A DNA stretch of 6,251 bases, from NCBI GenBank assembly GCA_017629925.1, contig JAGBWH010000105.1, positions 1 through 6,251 of the forward strand. The letters run 5' to 3'. How positions within the stretch are numbered: the first letter of the stretch is position 1; every line of letters begins with the position of its first letter. Under the pieces are notes generated by a model that saw nothing but the letters and a program-made list of their open reading frames with translations, searched no databases and was not told the origin of the DNA. Both the position numbers and the translations under genes were made by a program. Of this stretch, positions 4,899 to 6,251 are shown piece after piece. This stretch comes from Clostridia bacterium. Its GTDB lineage: Bacteria > Bacillota > Clostridia > Oscillospirales > CAG-272.

Positions 4899-6251
4899 AT
4901 GAATGCAAAAAAATGGCTTAGCATGGTTTTGATACTCTCATTTGTATTAGTGCTCTGTCCCATGCTAACTCCCGTACACGCAGAAGAAGTGTCAGGTGCA
5001 ACACCTGCCGCTGACTCCGCGCCCAATACTCCAAACGAATTTACAGGGGAGGCCGTGACCGATGGCTTCCAAGGCGGTGATGGCACAGCCGAAAATCCTT
5101 ATCAAATCGCCACCCTCGCTCAACTGCAATACTTTGCCAATTATGTCAACGAGGGCAACACTCCCGCAGATGGCGCAATGCAGCATTTTGCTTTGACACA
5201 TGATATTGTTGTCAATGAAAGTTTTACTCAATGGGTTTTTGGCACAAATCCAAGCAAAATTGCCACAGCCGATAACGTCCCCTTCATCGGCACGGAAACC
5301 GCCCCCTTTTACGGGCATTTTGATGGCAACGGCAAGACCATCTTCGGCTATTACAGGAATACCCAACTTGCTAATTCAGGCTTGTTTGGTTGGGGCAAAG
5401 GTGTGATTGAGAATTTGAATATGGATACCCTGTATATGACGACGGGTGCACAATCCTCCGCACTTTTGAGCATAGCCACAGGGGATATCACCATTCGCAA
5501 TTGCAGTGTTACGAATGCCTTTATCCTGAGCAAAGGCACTTGTGGCGGCATTTTGGGATACGGCAATGCAGTAGGTAGTACGATTGTCATTGATGGTTGT
5601 ACCTATCAAGGCAAGATTAATGGTAATCTCAATTATTCCGGTATCGGTGGAATTATGCAAAGCTACATTCATAGCGTGAAGTCTGTTTCGATTACCAATT
5701 GTCACACCAATGCGGATCTTGTTAACTCTCAATGGGACGGTGCCAGTGGTATTCTTCATACCGCCAATTATACCACAGACAACCCGGGTGTGCTTATCAG
5801 CGACTGCACATTTAGAGGTTCCATTCAAAGTGGTTGTTATAAGTCAGTTGGTGGTATTTTGGCCAATGCAAACAATGCCTATAGAATTCCAAACACCTCA
5901 ACAGATGTCAGGAGTGATATAATCATACAAAACTGCGTAAATTATGGTACTTTATATGCCAATGCCCAAGGTGTCGCCGGCGGTATTTGTGCAACGGTCA
6001 GCGGAAAATCTCCCCTCACCGTTGAAAATTGCTATAATTTCGGCACTCTTTCTGCCAACGCTTCAAACTCTTATACTTTGGCTGGCATTGTTGGTGATGC
6101 CTCAGCGAATAGTACTCTGGAAATGGCAAATTGCGCCAATTATGGCGATATCGTAGCCAAAGCCGCCGCCCCAACGCTTGTCGCAGGCGGTCTTATTGGC
6201 AAGCAACAACCCGGATGGCCAAGCGCAAACATTTGCATTTATAACTGCGCC
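4899..6251 (+). CDS. Secreted Cys-repeat (GLUG-like, probable beta-helix) surface protein, 3'-truncated
   Basis: The frame stays open for 451 codons to the last base, so the C-terminus and any anchor lie outside the window. Residues 1-28 form a classical signal peptide: MNAKK, a hydrophobic core (WLSMVLILSFVLVL), then cleavage after VHA before EE. A short Ala/Pro/Thr-rich linker (30-47) precedes GGDGTAENPYQIATLAQLQY (59-78), a segment typical of the start of GLUG-containing and similar right-handed repeat surface proteins. From about residue 197 come eight repeats of 32-43 residues centred on (N/G/D)C at 202, 234, 268, 303, 346, 378, 412 and 450. The best copies read NCxNxGxL/I followed by a GGI motif. 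This pattern suggests one beta-helix coil or two per repeat, displayed outside the cell for adhesion or glycan contact; that role is inferred. It has its own promoters and is probably a single gene or first in an operon. Confidence 0.92.
   Translation, partial: MNAKKWLSMVLILSFVLVLCPMLTPVHAEEVSGATPAADSAPNTPNEFTGEAVTDGFQGGDGTAENPYQIATLAQLQYFANYVNEGNTPADGAMQHFALTHDIVVNESFTQWVFGTNPSKIATADNVPFIGTETAPFYGHFDGNGKTIFGYYRNTQLANSGLFGWGKGVIENLNMDTLYMTTGAQSSALLSIATGDITIRNCSVTNAFILSKGTCGGILGYGNAVGSTIVIDGCTYQGKINGNLNYSGIGGIMQSYIHSVKSVSITNCHTNADLVNSQWDGASGILHTANYTTDNPGVLISDCTFRGSIQSGCYKSVGGILANANNAYRIPNTSTDVRSDIIIQNCVNYGTLYANAQGVAGGICATVSGKSPLTVENCYNFGTLSANASNSYTLAGIVGDASANSTLEMANCANYGDIVAKAAAPTLVAGGLIGKQQPGWPSANICIYNCA
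5487..6251 (+). repeat. Eight protein-level repeats with an Asn-Cys core
   Basis: The repeat cores are IRNCSV, IDGCTY, ITNCHT, ISDCTF, IQNCVNYG, VENCYNFG, MANCANYG and IYNC, each (except the cut last one) followed 14-25 residues later by a glycine-rich GGI, SGI or AGI motif. They are degenerate at DNA level, so they are old repeats rather than recent tandem copies. Later copies (from 346) are more alike than earlier ones. The array continues past the window. Confidence 0.8.

Noticed and set aside
4992..5366. Minus-strand open frames opposite the secreted repeat protein (also 5376-5828)
   Set aside because: The plus-strand frame has a signal peptide, a strong ribosome binding site and coherent protein repeats; the antisense frames have none of these.

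Overview
The window looks like the chromosome of a Gram-positive, probably gut-type Clostridia bacterium. The evidence is the AAGGAG-like ribosome binding sites, a DJ-1/PfpI gene translationally coupled to an FtsK/SpoIIIE gene, a short Firmicutes-style TtcA, a CwlC-like N-acetylmuramoyl-L-alanine amidase and a Gram-positive style secreted repeat protein. This placement is an inference; there is no rRNA or other direct taxonomic marker. No transposase, integrase, tRNA, rRNA or CRISPR array was seen.

Layout. Positions 1-1707 hold the 3' part of an ftsK/spoIIIE DNA translocase gene; the reading frame is already open at base 1, so the membrane domain lies upstream. It overlaps by one base a DJ-1/PfpI-family gene (1707-2243), and the pair ends at an intrinsic terminator (2257-2298). 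Next come an unrecognised cysteine-rich protein with three zinc-ribbon-like modules (2328-2966, +) and a convergent peptidoglycan amidase gene (2954-3517, -); their ends overlap by 13 bp. A 63-bp divergent gap separates the amidase from a ttcA-like tRNA thiolation gene (3581-4318, +).

Positions 4319-4898 have no gene but much structure. An 11-bp-stem hairpin abuts the ttcA stop codon. It is followed by an array of small hairpins, each with different arms, joined by an almost invariant 7-bp linker ATGAATT. There are eight direct and three inverted linker copies between 4345 and 4655. A strong intrinsic terminator (4529-4574) splits the array into two blocks, and the last hairpin of the second block runs into seven T's. 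Two good sigma-70-type promoters (4721-4749 and 4788-4816) then drive the last gene.

That gene, 4899-6251 and beyond, is open to the window edge without a stop (451 codons seen). It encodes a secreted protein with a clear signal peptide and eight repeats built around an Asn-Cys-like motif, resembling GLUG-type/beta-helical surface proteins of Firmicutes.

The genes cover chromosome segregation (FtsK), tRNA modification (TtcA), cell-wall hydrolysis (amidase) and the cell surface (repeat protein). They look like ordinary neighbours rather than one pathway. The most unusual item is the hairpin-and-linker array.
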